A stretch of 44,286 nucleotides of DNA from Legionella gresilensis (GTDB lineage Bacteria > Pseudomonadota > Gammaproteobacteria > Legionellales > Legionellaceae), in assembly GCF_900639865.1 (NCBI RefSeq), contig NZ_CAAAHX010000014.1:34027-78312 (forward strand), read 5' to 3'. Below, piece by piece: positions 1-6,976 of the stretch; position 1 is the stretch's first letter; each line of letters opens with the position of its first letter. The translations under genes were made by a program, and so were the position numbers. The notes beneath the pieces are model-generated. The model was not told the DNA's origin, did no database searches, and saw only the letters and a list, made by a program, of their open reading frames with translations.

Positions 1-140
1 TTGCTTTTGATCCAATGCGTAAAGCTATCTTGCTTATTGCTGGAGATAAGTCCGGGGGAAGTGAAAAAAGATTTTATAAAGAGTTAATTAAAAAGGCAGA
101 CCAACGATTTGATAAGCATTTATCAAATTTAAAAAAGTGA
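1..140 (+). CDS. RelE/HigB-type toxin, C-terminal part (5' end outside window)
   Basis: An open frame enters the window at base 3 and stops with TGA at 138-140, giving 45 residues that begin AFDPMRKAILLIAGDKSG and end in a Lys-rich tail. The pattern 'FDP.R.AILL..GDK.G..KRFYK.LI..AD..F..HL..LK' is that of the phage-Gp49-like RelE/HigB toxins (COG4679-type), ribosome-associated mRNA interferases. The next gene, 8 bp downstream, is the usual XRE antitoxin partner, so the pair is a toxin-first type II module. The N-terminal half lies outside the window, so catalytic integrity cannot be judged. Family call is by recall of the conserved C-terminus. Confidence 0.75.
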   Translation, partial: AFDPMRKAILLIAGDKSGGSEKRFYKELIKKADQRFDKHLSNLKK

Positions 141-148
141 GGTGAATT

Positions 149-472
149 ATGGCTAAATCACTTGATGATAAATTAAAATCTCTTCCTAAGAAGAGAAGAA
201 ATGATATTGAAAAGCGAGCTAATCAGTTAATCGCTGAAGAAATGACGTTGCGCGATTTACGTTTAGCGCTGGCCAAAACTCAGGAAGATTTAGGCGCTAT
301 CTTACATATGAAACAAGATGGCGTTTCTCGATTAGAAAAACGCTCAGATATGTTAATTTCGACATTGAACAAATATATTTCAGCGGCGGGGGGCTCATTA
401 AAACTAATCGCTGAGTTTCCTGATAGAGCGCCCGTAGAAATACATGGTATTACAGAACTTAGGGCCCATTAA
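149..472 (+). CDS. XRE-family antitoxin of RelE/HigB-type TA module
   Basis: This 107-residue protein has a Lys/Arg-rich N-terminal helix (residues 1-30), then a Cro/C1-type helix-turn-helix at about residues 38-85 with the motif 'LRLALAKTQEDLGAI....QDGVSRLEKRSD'. The C-terminal stretch 'GGSLKLIAEFPDR.PVEI' is typical of the HigA-like partners of COG4679 toxins. The expected role is to neutralise the upstream toxin and, with it, to repress the operon promoter, which lies outside the window. ATG is preceded by GAGGTGAATT, a clear ribosome binding site, and the gap from the toxin stop is 8 bp, so the two are cotranscribed. Toxin-first order is normal for this subfamily. Confidence 0.85.
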   Translation: MAKSLDDKLKSLPKKRRNDIEKRANQLIAEEMTLRDLRLALAKTQEDLGAILHMKQDGVSRLEKRSDMLISTLNKYISAAGGSLKLIAEFPDRAPVEIHGITELRAH

Positions 473-511
473 AGGTAAATATGCCAGCAGAAAATAGAAA
501 AGGTTAAATTT

Positions 512-673
512 ATGAATGATAAAAATAATGGTATCAAACATTTTCTGATACCTATTAAGGTTGCCTTGTCTTATAAAGGAATAAAGCAGCCATTTAAAGA
601 GCTACCAGATTTGTTACTATTAGGTTTTATTCTTGCATTAATCTGGGGATTATTAATTACTTTTAGTATTTGA
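512..673 (+). CDS. small single-span membrane protein, unknown function
   Basis: An ATG at 512 opens 53 codons. The first 30 residues are polar and basic (MNDKNNGIKHFLIPIKVALS...), and residues about 32-52 form one hydrophobic segment (LPDLLLLGFILALIWGLLI), followed immediately by the stop. The upstream AAAGGTTAAATT gives a weak ribosome binding site. It follows the antitoxin by 39 bp in the same direction and could be read through from the TA promoter. I do not recognise the family. The clean hydrophobic segment and short flanks argue for a real small protein, but chance cannot be excluded. Confidence 0.4.
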   Translation: MNDKNNGIKHFLIPIKVALSYKGIKQPFKELPDLLLLGFILALIWGLLITFSI

Positions 674-1002
674 TCGCTTCTCAAAGTCAAACGTTAGGTC
701 TGGTTAGCACACTTATCAGACTTATAAAAAACTACTTGTTAAATGTGGATTCAATTTGCAAGTGCAATTTACCGTTAAGAAAGAATAAAACTATTAATTT
801 CTGTAATTTCCTGAGCAGTTTTTTCCGATAATCCATCCTTTAACCGAGGAGATTTTAATACTAGCTCTTTAAATCCGAGTGCGTTATGCAGAACCCAATG
901 AAAAATACCTGATTTGTATGGCTCATTGATTGAAAATATAATGCAACTAGTTTTTAGGTGGGGTTTCAGCACGCATAATAACTTGCTCTTACTACCTAGT
1001 AA
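674..1002. other. gap without a convincing gene
   Basis: The stretch between the small membrane protein and the DUF488 remnant has no convincing coding frame. It holds a GTCTG...CAGAC hairpin at 698-721. A 65-codon minus-strand frame at 775-972 has no domain and no ribosome binding site that I can support. It may be decayed sequence of the same block as the DUF488 remnant. Confidence 0.4.
698..721. repeat. imperfect hairpin, copy 1 of a repeated element
   Basis: GTCTGGTTA and TTATCAGAC flank a 6-base loop, preceded by TTAG and followed by TTA. A closely similar element lies at 5960-5983 (GTCTGATTA, 6-base loop, TAATCAGAC). Each is downstream of a gene block, so they may be terminators or scattered copies of a small repeat. 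Confidence 0.4.
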
Positions 1003-1191
1003 CTAATTTAACTCTTTGAGCTCAATGTAAAACTCAGGTGCTTGTATATAATCCGTATATCTACGAAAGCTTGTATTGCGCCATCCTAGATTAATAGAAT
1101 TTTTATTCATTCGGCATAAGCCATCTGGTGTTGGAATATGAATATAAGTAATCTTTATTCCGTCTAACACGGGCTTATATTTTCTAGTTAT
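1003..1191 (-). pseudogene. DUF488 family remnant (C-terminal part)
   Basis: The minus-strand frame ending at 1003-1005 reads about 62 residues between stops. It contains 'GLCRMNKNSINLGWRNTSF' and then 'RRYTDYIQAPEFYIELKELN'. This matches the DUF488 hallmark 'LGG.R...K.S.N.GWRN.SFRGYADYM.T.EF...L..L' (DUF488 proteins are small, mostly uncharacterised). There is no start codon with a ribosome binding site, and the N-terminal half of a normal 120-180 residue DUF488 protein is not readable upstream: stop codons occur from 1192 onwards in all frames I checked. I call it a decayed gene. The normal Gly-Tyr-Ala of the motif has changed to Arg-Tyr-Thr, consistent with drift. Confidence 0.6.
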
Positions 1192-1357
1192 TTAGGGAGA
1201 ATTAGTTTCCCGTCATAGATTAGGTGTAAGGGGCCTCGAACAATGAGCTAAGGCAAATCCATATGGTTCATAAATTATTTGCTTATGAGTTTTTTAACTT
1301 CCGTAATTATAACTGCATAATAGTTTAGGCCTTATAGCTCATAGGCAAATATCGTGG

Positions 1358-2050
1358 TCATCTGTCATTATTTAGCCATCTCTGAGTTTGTTCCTTCCAG
1401 GCTTTATAACATTCTTCACCACAAAAATGCCTAACATAATCATCACCTTCAAAGGAATTAGCTGCTGATTTTGGAACAAGCTTAAGACAAGTAAAACAGC
1501 TTTCTTTTTCCCCGTGGTTTTCCTTAGAATTAAATTTTTCTAGGGAAATTAATAAGGGTAACGCTTTTCTGTCTTGTTCAGTGTGTGCCTTGAGCGGCTC
1601 CTTATGATGCCCTAACGCTAACCCTCCGATAATAGCTTGTCCTTCAGGGATTGCTATTTGCTCTTTGGTGAAGGCTTCATCCAGTGTAACCCAGCAACAG
1701 CCAATACTAAGTGCACATGCTGCTAACCACATGTTTTGCATGGCAGCTGCACCACTGTAAAGATGCTGGTTATGTTGTTTTAACCAATTATCTATATCAA
1801 TTTTTGTACCCACTGTGACAATAATTAAAAGTTGTGCTTGTGAAAGAAATGAAGCATGTTGGGCTTTTTCAGCCAATAGTTTTAAGTTGTCTTTGTTTTT
1901 TATTAGCGTAAAATGCCAGGGCTGCGAATTTAAAGGGCTAGGCGCATATTGGCCAGCTTTAAGAATGGTTTCAATATCTTCTTTACTGAGCGCCTTATCC
2001 GAATATTGTCTTACGGCACGTCTTTGCATGATTAGCTCAAATATATCCAT
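1358..2050 (-). CDS. nitroreductase-family flavoprotein with C-terminal Cys-rich tail
   Basis: The first 170 residues are a nitroreductase domain: the N-terminal 'RRAVRQYSDKALSKEDIETIL.AGQYAPSPLNSQPWHF' carries the FMN-phosphate-binding Arg-Arg and the SPLNSQPW signature, and 'IGGLALG' near residue 145 is the second conserved segment. Such enzymes use FMN and NAD(P)H to reduce nitro compounds or quinones. The C-terminal 50 residues are unusual: CFTCLK and, about 25 residues later, HFCGEECYKAW form a CxxC...CxxxC set like a small zinc finger. The gene is 85 bp downstream of the ferredoxin reductase on the same strand, so it probably belongs to the NsrR-controlled haemoglobin operon. A role in protection from nitrosative products is inference from this context. 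Confidence 0.88.
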   Translation of the reverse strand: MDIFELIMQRRAVRQYSDKALSKEDIETILKAGQYAPSPLNSQPWHFTLIKNKDNLKLLAEKAQHASFLSQAQLLIIVTVGTKIDIDNWLKQHNQHLYSGAAAMQNMWLAACALSIGCCWVTLDEAFTKEQIAIPEGQAIIGGLALGHHKEPLKAHTEQDRKALPLLISLEKFNSKENHGEKESCFTCLKLVPKSAANSFEGDDYVRHFCGEECYKAWKEQTQRWLNNDR

Positions 2051-2135
2051 TAAAACCTTCTTCTTTAATTGCCTTATAATTTAATTTATATGCAATATAG
2101 ACTGTTTTTACAACACTTAAACATTGTTTTTTCTA

Positions 2136-3092
2136 CTAAAAAAAGGAATCACTGTATATTTTTGTTGAGGGAACGCCTGCGAGAAACACGTTTGTTTTTA
2201 ATTTACTTGTAATTTCTTTCGGCCCACAAATATAAACGTGGATATTTTTGAGATTAGTCAAAGTATGCTGCGTTTTATCAAGAACATTAGCTTCTAGATA
2301 GCGTCCACTGGTTTTCAGCACACAGGGTATATATACAAAATTTGGGTACCACGATGCTAATGTTTCTAATTCCTCGGCGTAATAAATATCATCGTCCTGA
2401 CAGCCACCATGAATTAAAGTAATCTTGCCATTATGTTGCTCACTTAAAGCACTTTTAGCGATAGCTAATAAAGGCGCAAGCCCGGTCCCTGTTCCGACTA
2501 AAAGTATATCAAATGCTACCTTGTCAGGATTAATATAGTAGCACGTTCCAAAGGGGCCTCGAATCTGGACTATAGTATCAACGGCTGCTTTTTTCTGAAA
2601 CCATCGACTCATCTCACCATCATCCTTAAGTTTGATATGAATTTCGATATAACCTTCGTTAGCTGGCATATTGGCAATGGAATAACTGCGAGATAGACCA
2701 TGAGGATTTATGAGGTTTAAATATTGTCCAGGTATCCAATCTTGTAGATTTTCTGCTAATAGCCTTACTCGAATAACATTATAAGTTAGCTTAGTAATTT
2801 CCGTGATGAGAGCTTGTTGGTCGCACTCTGCAACAGCGGGAGCCTTCAGGTAAAGGTCAGTCGTAGGCTTTGCCTGACAAGCAAGGAAATATCCCTTGGT
2901 TTTCAATGTATCAGGTAGCCCCTCTTGCCAGGTTGGCTCTATTTTATTGTCTGTTGCTTTCACTAAACACGCTTGGCAAATACCAGAGCGGCAAGAGTGA
3001 GGGTAACTAATATTATATCTCAACAAACAATCTAATACCGATTCGTTTTCCATGGAGGAAAGCCTTTGGTTATTATAATGAAGTTCTGGCAT
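2136..3092 (-). CDS. 2Fe-2S ferredoxin / FAD / NAD reductase
   Basis: The 318 residues have three parts. Residues 1-90 are a plant-type [2Fe-2S] ferredoxin with Cys34, Cys39, Cys42 (HSCRSGICQAC) and a fourth Cys at about 72 (LACQA). Residues about 95-195 are an FAD domain with the 'SRSYSIAN' motif. Residues about 200-318 are an NAD domain with 'GTGTGLAPL' and a C-terminal 'YICGP'. The layout is that of class I oxygenase reductases (benzoate dioxygenase reductase, methane monooxygenase component C). It starts 4 bp after the truncated haemoglobin gene, a strong sign of coupled translation. No oxygenase is nearby, so I infer that it feeds electrons to the haemoglobin for NO dioxygenation. The partner is not proven. 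Confidence 0.88.
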   Translation of the reverse strand: MPELHYNNQRLSSMENESVLDCLLRYNISYPHSCRSGICQACLVKATDNKIEPTWQEGLPDTLKTKGYFLACQAKPTTDLYLKAPAVAECDQQALITEITKLTYNVIRVRLLAENLQDWIPGQYLNLINPHGLSRSYSIANMPANEGYIEIHIKLKDDGEMSRWFQKKAAVDTIVQIRGPFGTCYYINPDKVAFDILLVGTGTGLAPLLAIAKSALSEQHNGKITLIHGGCQDDDIYYAEELETLASWYPNFVYIPCVLKTSGRYLEANVLDKTQHTLTNLKNIHVYICGPKEITSKLKTNVFLAGVPSTKIYSDSFF

Positions 3093-3096
3093 AGTC

Positions 3097-3465
3097 TTAC
3101 CTATCTAATACATCATTACGTACGCTATTAGCGATGGAGGCTACTTTTTGAATATCTTCCTCGTTAGCACCTATTTCTCGTAAGGTTTCCCCTAGGTGTT
3201 CAATAACGATTTCAATATGTGAATCATTTAACCCTCGTTTAATTAAGTGGCGATGACCTTCCCGCATGTCTTTTCCTTCATAGCGATTGGGTCCACCAAA
3301 AACCATGGTTAAAAAACCTTTTTGTTTAATGATTTGTTTTTCGATATCCACATCATCAAAAAAATGTCTTACTCTATCGTCTGTTAACATTTTGCGATAG
3401 AAGATATCAACACTGGTATTAACGGCATTTTGCCCACCTAATCGCTCAAATAATGTTTCAGACAT
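3097..3465 (-). CDS. truncated haemoglobin (group I-like), probable NO dioxygenase
   Basis: From the ATG at 3465 the protein has 122 residues, beginning MSETLFERLGGQNAVN, the standard opening of truncated globins. The B-helix 'FYRKML' holds the Phe-Tyr pair (Tyr B10). 'KQKGFLTMVFGGPNRYEG' is the E-helix/EF turn, and 'REGHRHLIKRGL' contains the proximal His of the F helix. A longer frame starts at 3525, but only the inner ATG has a ribosome binding site (GGAG, 7 bp upstream), and the longer start would lie inside the promoter. It is the first gene of haemoglobin-reductase-nitroreductase and is divergent from nsrR, with an NsrR box over its -10. Known members bind O2 and NO, and NO dioxygenation to nitrate is the likely job here. 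Confidence 0.9.
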   Translation of the reverse strand: MSETLFERLGGQNAVNTSVDIFYRKMLTDDRVRHFFDDVDIEKQIIKQKGFLTMVFGGPNRYEGKDMREGHRHLIKRGLNDSHIEIVIEHLGETLREIGANEEDIQKVASIANSVRNDVLDR

Positions 3466-3478
3466 GATATACTCCATA

Positions 3479-3525
3479 AAGATATATTTTAAATGCATCT
3501 TATAAAAAGAAAGTATTAAAGTCAA
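3479..3525 (-). promoter_or_regulatory. haemoglobin promoter overlapped by NsrR box
   Basis: On the minus strand TTGACT (3525-3520), 17 bp, TAAGAT (3502-3497) make a good sigma-70 promoter for the haemoglobin gene. A 23-bp inverted repeat covers 3479-3501: AAGATATATTT, one base, AAATGCATCTT. The right arm is exactly the complement of the published NsrR half-site (AAGATGCATTT), and the left arm differs at two positions. The box overlaps the -10 element, so binding would block the promoter. The nsrR start is 45 bp away on the other side, so it may be autoregulated from the same site. Confidence 0.85.
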
Positions 3526-3545
3526 TTAACAATTAGGAATTGATT

Positions 3546-3977
3546 ATGCAGCTTACACAGTTTACAGATTACTCATTACGGGCATTAATTTATATCGCCC
3601 TTAGAAAAGAGTCATGCACAATTAAAGACATTACTGAGACTTATGGTATTTCAAATAATCACATGATTAAAATCATCCATAATCTATCCAAGCTTGGATT
3701 GATTAAAACTACTCGCGGCAAGAATGGAGGTATTTTAATGGCAACCCAACCTGAAACAATTAATCTAGGACAATTGATTAGCCAATTGGAACCTCATTTT
3801 GATTTAGTACCATGTTTTAATAAACTCAAGGCTAACTGCTGTATTGCACCCGTATGTAAATTAAAGGGCATATTACACGAAGCTCAAGCTACCTTTATGG
3901 GTATTTTAAAACGATACACGCTGGCTGATGTTCTGTATAACAAAAGTGAATTGTCTGTTTTATTGAGCGTCAAATGA
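3546..3977 (+). CDS. nsrR: NsrR-type Rrf2 family NO-sensing repressor
   Basis: The protein begins MQLTQFTDYSLRALIYIALRKE, nearly the standard NsrR opening, and has a winged helix with recognition segment 'ISNNHMIKIIHNLSKLGLIKTTRGKNGG'. Counting from the ATG at 3546, four Cys occur at about 90, 98, 99 and 104 (PC, then CCIAPVC). The spacing Cys-x5-Cys of the last group matches the Fe-S cluster ligands of NsrR, where NO attack on the cluster releases DNA. The frame has an upstream TTG at 3540, but ATG at 3546 follows AGGA and gives the conserved N-terminus. It is divergent from the haemoglobin operon and shares the 74-bp control region with the NsrR box. A second box lies at the aox promoter. 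IscR or RsrR are less likely because of the N-terminus and target sites. Confidence 0.9.
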   Translation: MQLTQFTDYSLRALIYIALRKESCTIKDITETYGISNNHMIKIIHNLSKLGLIKTTRGKNGGILMATQPETINLGQLISQLEPHFDLVPCFNKLKANCCIAPVCKLKGILHEAQATFMGILKRYTLADVLYNKSELSVLLSVK

Positions 3978-4345
3978 TAAATTAAAAAAATTAAAGCACA
4001 AGAATTTGAATGCATTTAAAATAAAAGGACAACTAGTTTCCAACAATAGACAACTCATTAAAGGATTTTTGCGCAAGTAAGGGACTAGACAAACTTATGA
4101 TTGGCTTTCCTAATTCATTTTTACTTATGAAGATTACTTACCGATTCTTCATATTAGAGGATAGATAATCCTCTATCTTAATAAACATGATAAAGCTCCT
4201 CTTTTTGTGGTAGAAAAGTAAAGAAATTTGGAAAAGGGTAGGGTACTGATCAAATAAGACAAACCAGAAATTGATAGCCATTTTTCTATGTTAATTTTGA
4301 AGTTCAGCTCATTCGTCGTGCATTTAGAAATTGCAAGGTGAGCGT
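3978..4345. other. intergenic, one strong hairpin
   Basis: No gene is supported. AGAGGAT (4156-4162), a 5-base loop and ATCCTCT (4168-4174) form a perfect hairpin between the convergent nsrR and DUF1971 genes. It could end transcription from either side, although the T-run after it is poor. A lone ATGCATTT at 4010-4017 resembles half an NsrR site without its partner arm. Confidence 0.4.
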
Positions 4346-4627
4346 TTAGATGACTAGATTAAAATGTGCTGGCTTAAGAGCCGAAGGCAGATTTAAATCA
4401 TGAATGGGAATGATTTTATGCCATGATGCGGAAGGGATAAATAATTGATAATGCTCACGATTGATTCGATTGGGTAACAATTCTTGGCCCTGACCATCCA
4501 AGAAAACGAAATCAATTTCTCCTTCTGCCAAAGAAAACAAGCCCCAAGTTCCCTCTTGAGTACTGTGTTTATCTAGGAAAGATTTCAATTTCCCATGGCT
4601 GTTGATTTCTATTTTTTTATAGCACAC
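4346..4627 (-). CDS. DUF1971 (YeaR/TehB-N-like) cupin-type protein
   Basis: This 93-residue protein contains 'LDKHSTQEGTWGLFSLAEGEIDFVFLD' (about 18-45) and 'LFIPSASWHKIIPI' (about 62-75). These match the DUF1971 pattern 'L..H.TK.GTWG.L.VLEGEL.Y' plus 'F.P..WH.V', a single-domain beta-barrel found in E. coli YeaR and at the N-terminus of some TehB proteins. The start at 4627 is GTG with a poor ribosome binding site, and no better start is visible. It lies 82 bp after aox on the same strand, without an NsrR box of its own, so it is probably the second gene of the aox transcript. E. coli yeaR is itself known to be NsrR- and nitrate-controlled, so the NO context supports the assignment. Its biochemical function is not known to me. 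Confidence 0.75.
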   Translation of the reverse strand: MCYKKIEINSHGKLKSFLDKHSTQEGTWGLFSLAEGEIDFVFLDGQGQELLPNRINREHYQLFIPSASWHKIIPIHDLNLPSALKPAHFNLVI

Positions 4628-4709
4628 TAGCTTATTATATTTTGCTACTATGATGTACCTTACAATTCTTTATTATTAATAATCTGCAATTATTTTTTAG
4701 TTGGTTTTA

Positions 4710-5351
4710 TTATCTATTTTCTGATTCAAGTTTAGTTAAAAGAGTACGATCCTTTGCAAGTTTGTCAGCTAATTGATGATTTACATCGCGATGCTGAGCC
4801 TCATCCTCACGAACAACTAAAAGTACATCACGTAAGCGTGCATCTGAAGCAAGTCCCCAATAATTTTTAGCAATTTCAGGTGCGGGACTATTTTCAATGT
4901 GCCCTTTATCTAATTCTTCTAAATAATGGGTATAACTAACGACAGCTTCTTCCTCAAGGTAGCCCACAAAACGATGAGCAGTTTTTGATGAAACAACATA
5001 CATAAAGAGGTATAAAACCACAAAAATAGCTTGTGCTGTAAAAATAATAAATCGTTCAAACCAATTAGGTTTGGCAATATACATAAAGGTAATTAGATGC
5101 ATCCTTTCATTTTCTGCCTCATCCAATAACGTTTTAATCCAGCCCTCATCGTTCTTAATTTTTCTGAGACAACGTAAATGGAGTAAAGCTGCTCCTACCA
5201 TACCCGGTACCGCAGCGACTGTTTCAAGTACAATGGCGCGGTTACCATAGCGTTTCTGAAAAAAGGTATCAGCAAAAAATCGAAAAAATTTTACTAGAGC
5301 AAAAGCAATTTTATCACTGGCAGTTTTAGCAGGTCTGTGAATTACTGGCAT
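4710..5351 (-). CDS. aox: alternative oxidase (di-iron ubiquinol oxidase)
   Basis: The 213 residues carry all four AOX di-iron motifs: 'LETVAAVPGMVGA' (Glu43), 'AENERMHL' (Glu82, His85), 'GYLEEEAVVSYTHYLEE' (about 130-146) and 'REDEAQHRDVNH' (Glu184, His187). The hydrophobic stretch at about 101-120 is the membrane-bound part. AOX takes electrons from ubiquinol and reduces O2 to water without pumping protons, and unlike haem-copper and bd oxidases it is barely inhibited by NO. Length is near that of bacterial AOX and no ligand is missing. The start has AGGGG 8 bp upstream. The promoter carries an NsrR box, as known for aox in Vibrio fischeri. I infer that it keeps respiration running during NO exposure, for example inside a host phagocyte. 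Confidence 0.95.
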   Translation of the reverse strand: MPVIHRPAKTASDKIAFALVKFFRFFADTFFQKRYGNRAIVLETVAAVPGMVGAALLHLRCLRKIKNDEGWIKTLLDEAENERMHLITFMYIAKPNWFERFIIFTAQAIFVVLYLFMYVVSSKTAHRFVGYLEEEAVVSYTHYLEELDKGHIENSPAPEIAKNYWGLASDARLRDVLLVVREDEAQHRDVNHQLADKLAKDRTLLTKLESENR

Positions 5352-5360
5352 ATTAGGCCC

Positions 5361-5413
5361 CTGTATACGAAATACAGAGGTATTATATTAAAGATGTATT
5401 TTAAATACAACTT
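5361..5413 (-). promoter_or_regulatory. aox promoter with NsrR box and 5'-UTR hairpin
   Basis: On the minus strand TTGTAT (5410-5405), 17 bp, TATAAT (5387-5382) make a promoter. Filling the space between the hexamers, and overlapping the -35, is a 23-bp inverted repeat at 5391-5413: AAGATGTATTT, one base, AAATACAACTT. The two arms agree at 10 of 11 positions and fit the NsrR consensus. Just downstream, ATACAG and CTGTAT (5361-5377) can form a hairpin next to the Shine-Dalgarno AGGGG. Confidence 0.85.
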
Positions 5414-6084
5414 TATTTAAATGTATATTTAATTTTCTTTTTAGGCTGTAAATAAAGGCTGTCATCTAAAGAAGTTTCTTCGATTATATTTAAAAAGGAA
5501 TAAAGAATTTTAGTCAAGGAATGATGCGCTGTTTAATCATAAAAATGGTACAGTTTATTTAGACGCTGTTACAGAGCGAAAAACTTGAGCAAATTGTTCT
5601 ATCAACTATTAAAGACATTGAATCAATCAATAGGTACACAAGCTTAGATCATTTAGTGATTCTTCAGATATTTACAAAGGCTATCAATGACAAGACAAGC
5701 TGTACGTATTGGACCGAAATTCTAATAAACAAAGAGTAAGAAGGTTATATTTTAACTAAAATCTACAAGAATTTATTCTAAGACATTAGTCAGAGGCTTA
5801 CAAAAGTGGCGTTAGCTAGAGGTCCTCACTAAGCACTGAAATTTAGCTAGACCTCGGTTAGAAAGTCCTGTCACTGTAAAGTATACGTGGAATAAATTAA
5901 ATTTAAGATAAATTAAGATGAAAATTGAATTGGATTTGCTATAAATAAAATTTGATTAGGTCTGATTATCGCAGTAATCAGACTTAACGCCAAAGTTGGA
6001 ATCAGTACTAGAGGTTATATCTCCTCCTCTCCTATAAAATATTAGCCTACTATTAAATTGGAGCTTAATTATATCCTTTAAAAA
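5414..6084. other. intergenic, no gene seen
   Basis: About 670 bp upstream of aox and beyond the 3' end of the acetyltransferase. All frames are broken, and I recognise no conserved protein fragment. It includes the hairpin at 5960-5983 and a repeated word TTAGCTAGA (around 5812 and 5845). It may be eroded coding sequence. Confidence 0.4.
5960..5983. repeat. perfect hairpin, copy 2 of the 698-721 element
   Basis: GTCTGATTA, loop TCGCAG, TAATCAGAC: a perfect 9-bp stem preceded by TTAG and followed by TTA, as in the copy at 698-721. The loop differs while the stem covaries, which fits a repeat with a structural role. Confidence 0.45.
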
Positions 6085-6672
6085 TCAGGTAATTTTTATA
6101 TCCAATTCTGGGAGCACTTCTAGATTAATACACGAATATAAATTTCCATTGCTTATTTGCTGGGTGGTAAAATTAATAAAAAAATTTCTCATCTCGCCTT
6201 CAAGTTGAAATCCTAGTTTTTTTGCAAGTGCATTACTTTTTTGATTATAGGTGGCTATTTTTATTTGAATACGCTTGGCACCATATAAAATAAAACATGC
6301 TCTTGTTAAAGCATTAACAGCTTCGCTCATATAGCCATGACCTGTTTCTCTAGTATCTAGCCAATAAGCAATTTCAAAATGAGGCACAAACCAATTAATT
6401 TCAAAAAGCCATATTGTGCCTAGAAATTTATAGTCTTCTCTTGAAAATATAGAAAAATACATCTCAGGAGGATTTTCCATTTCATTAACTTGCATGGATT
6501 CTTCAATAAATATTTGAATATCATTAGTCGATTTATCTGCTTTGGCCCAACTCCAGTGAGGAGCAAGCTCTTTAAGAGAAGCCTGCTCAGCTTCAAAATA
6601 AGGAATAGCATCTATTAATTGCATTGGCCGAATAACGAACCTGGGTGTGTTTATTTCTGAAAAGATTTTCAT
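6085..6672 (-). CDS. GNAT acetyltransferase, RimJ/RimL type
   Basis: The 195 residues open with 'TPRFVIRPMQLIDAIPYFE', the usual start of RimJ/RimL-like GNAT enzymes, and contain 'FEIAYWLDTRETGHGYMSEAVNALTRACFILYGAKRIQIKIATYNQKSNALAKKLGFQLEGEMRN' (about 98-165). The conserved elements are the beta-4 'EIAYWL', the acetyl-CoA pyrophosphate loop 'ETGHGYMSEAV' (a Q/R-x-x-G-x-G/A variant), and 'N.KSNALAKKLGF.LEG'. Members acetylate N-terminal amines of proteins or small amines; the substrate cannot be told from sequence. It stands alone, divergent from the histidine kinase downstream. The start is supported by the TTAAG region upstream and by the conserved N-terminus. Confidence 0.88.
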   Translation of the reverse strand: MKIFSEINTPRFVIRPMQLIDAIPYFEAEQASLKELAPHWSWAKADKSTNDIQIFIEESMQVNEMENPPEMYFSIFSREDYKFLGTIWLFEINWFVPHFEIAYWLDTRETGHGYMSEAVNALTRACFILYGAKRIQIKIATYNQKSNALAKKLGFQLEGEMRNFFINFTTQQISNGNLYSCINLEVLPELDIKIT

Positions 6673-6976
6673 CTTATTTAAGCCTTTTAAGCTTCAGTAA
6701 AAAGTTATCATATCTTGTTAAATGATATCCTGAAATGATGAACTTAGGGACATGTCTGGGTGAGATAGCAAACTTTAATTTTGCATTGCAACTTATCAAT
6801 ATGTCATGATTGATAAACAACATAACTGATTGCATCAGCGCCTATGCTGGTATTGATTCAAAGATAGATCCAATAATTGCAATTCTTAGGAGGAATTTAG
6901 AATTTCTTTTATAAAGAGTAACATAAAATGAAAGCTTTTCTTGTGGCAGGTATCTATTTATTTAGAGTGCATGGTA
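6673..6976 (+). other. upstream region of the histidine kinase with a short overlapping ORF
   Basis: About 300 bp without a full gene. AGGAGG at about 6889 is a strong Shine-Dalgarno sequence with no start codon at the right distance. A 19-codon frame at 6928-6987 (ATG AAA GCT...) ends inside the kinase start, which would allow translational coupling. I cannot say whether it is translated. Confidence 0.3.

Noticed and set aside
775-972. 65-codon minus-strand frame
   Set aside because: No ribosome binding site, no domain, and it lies in a decayed stretch.
4010-4017. Third NsrR box
   Set aside because: Only one arm (ATGCATTT) matches; the other side does not pair.
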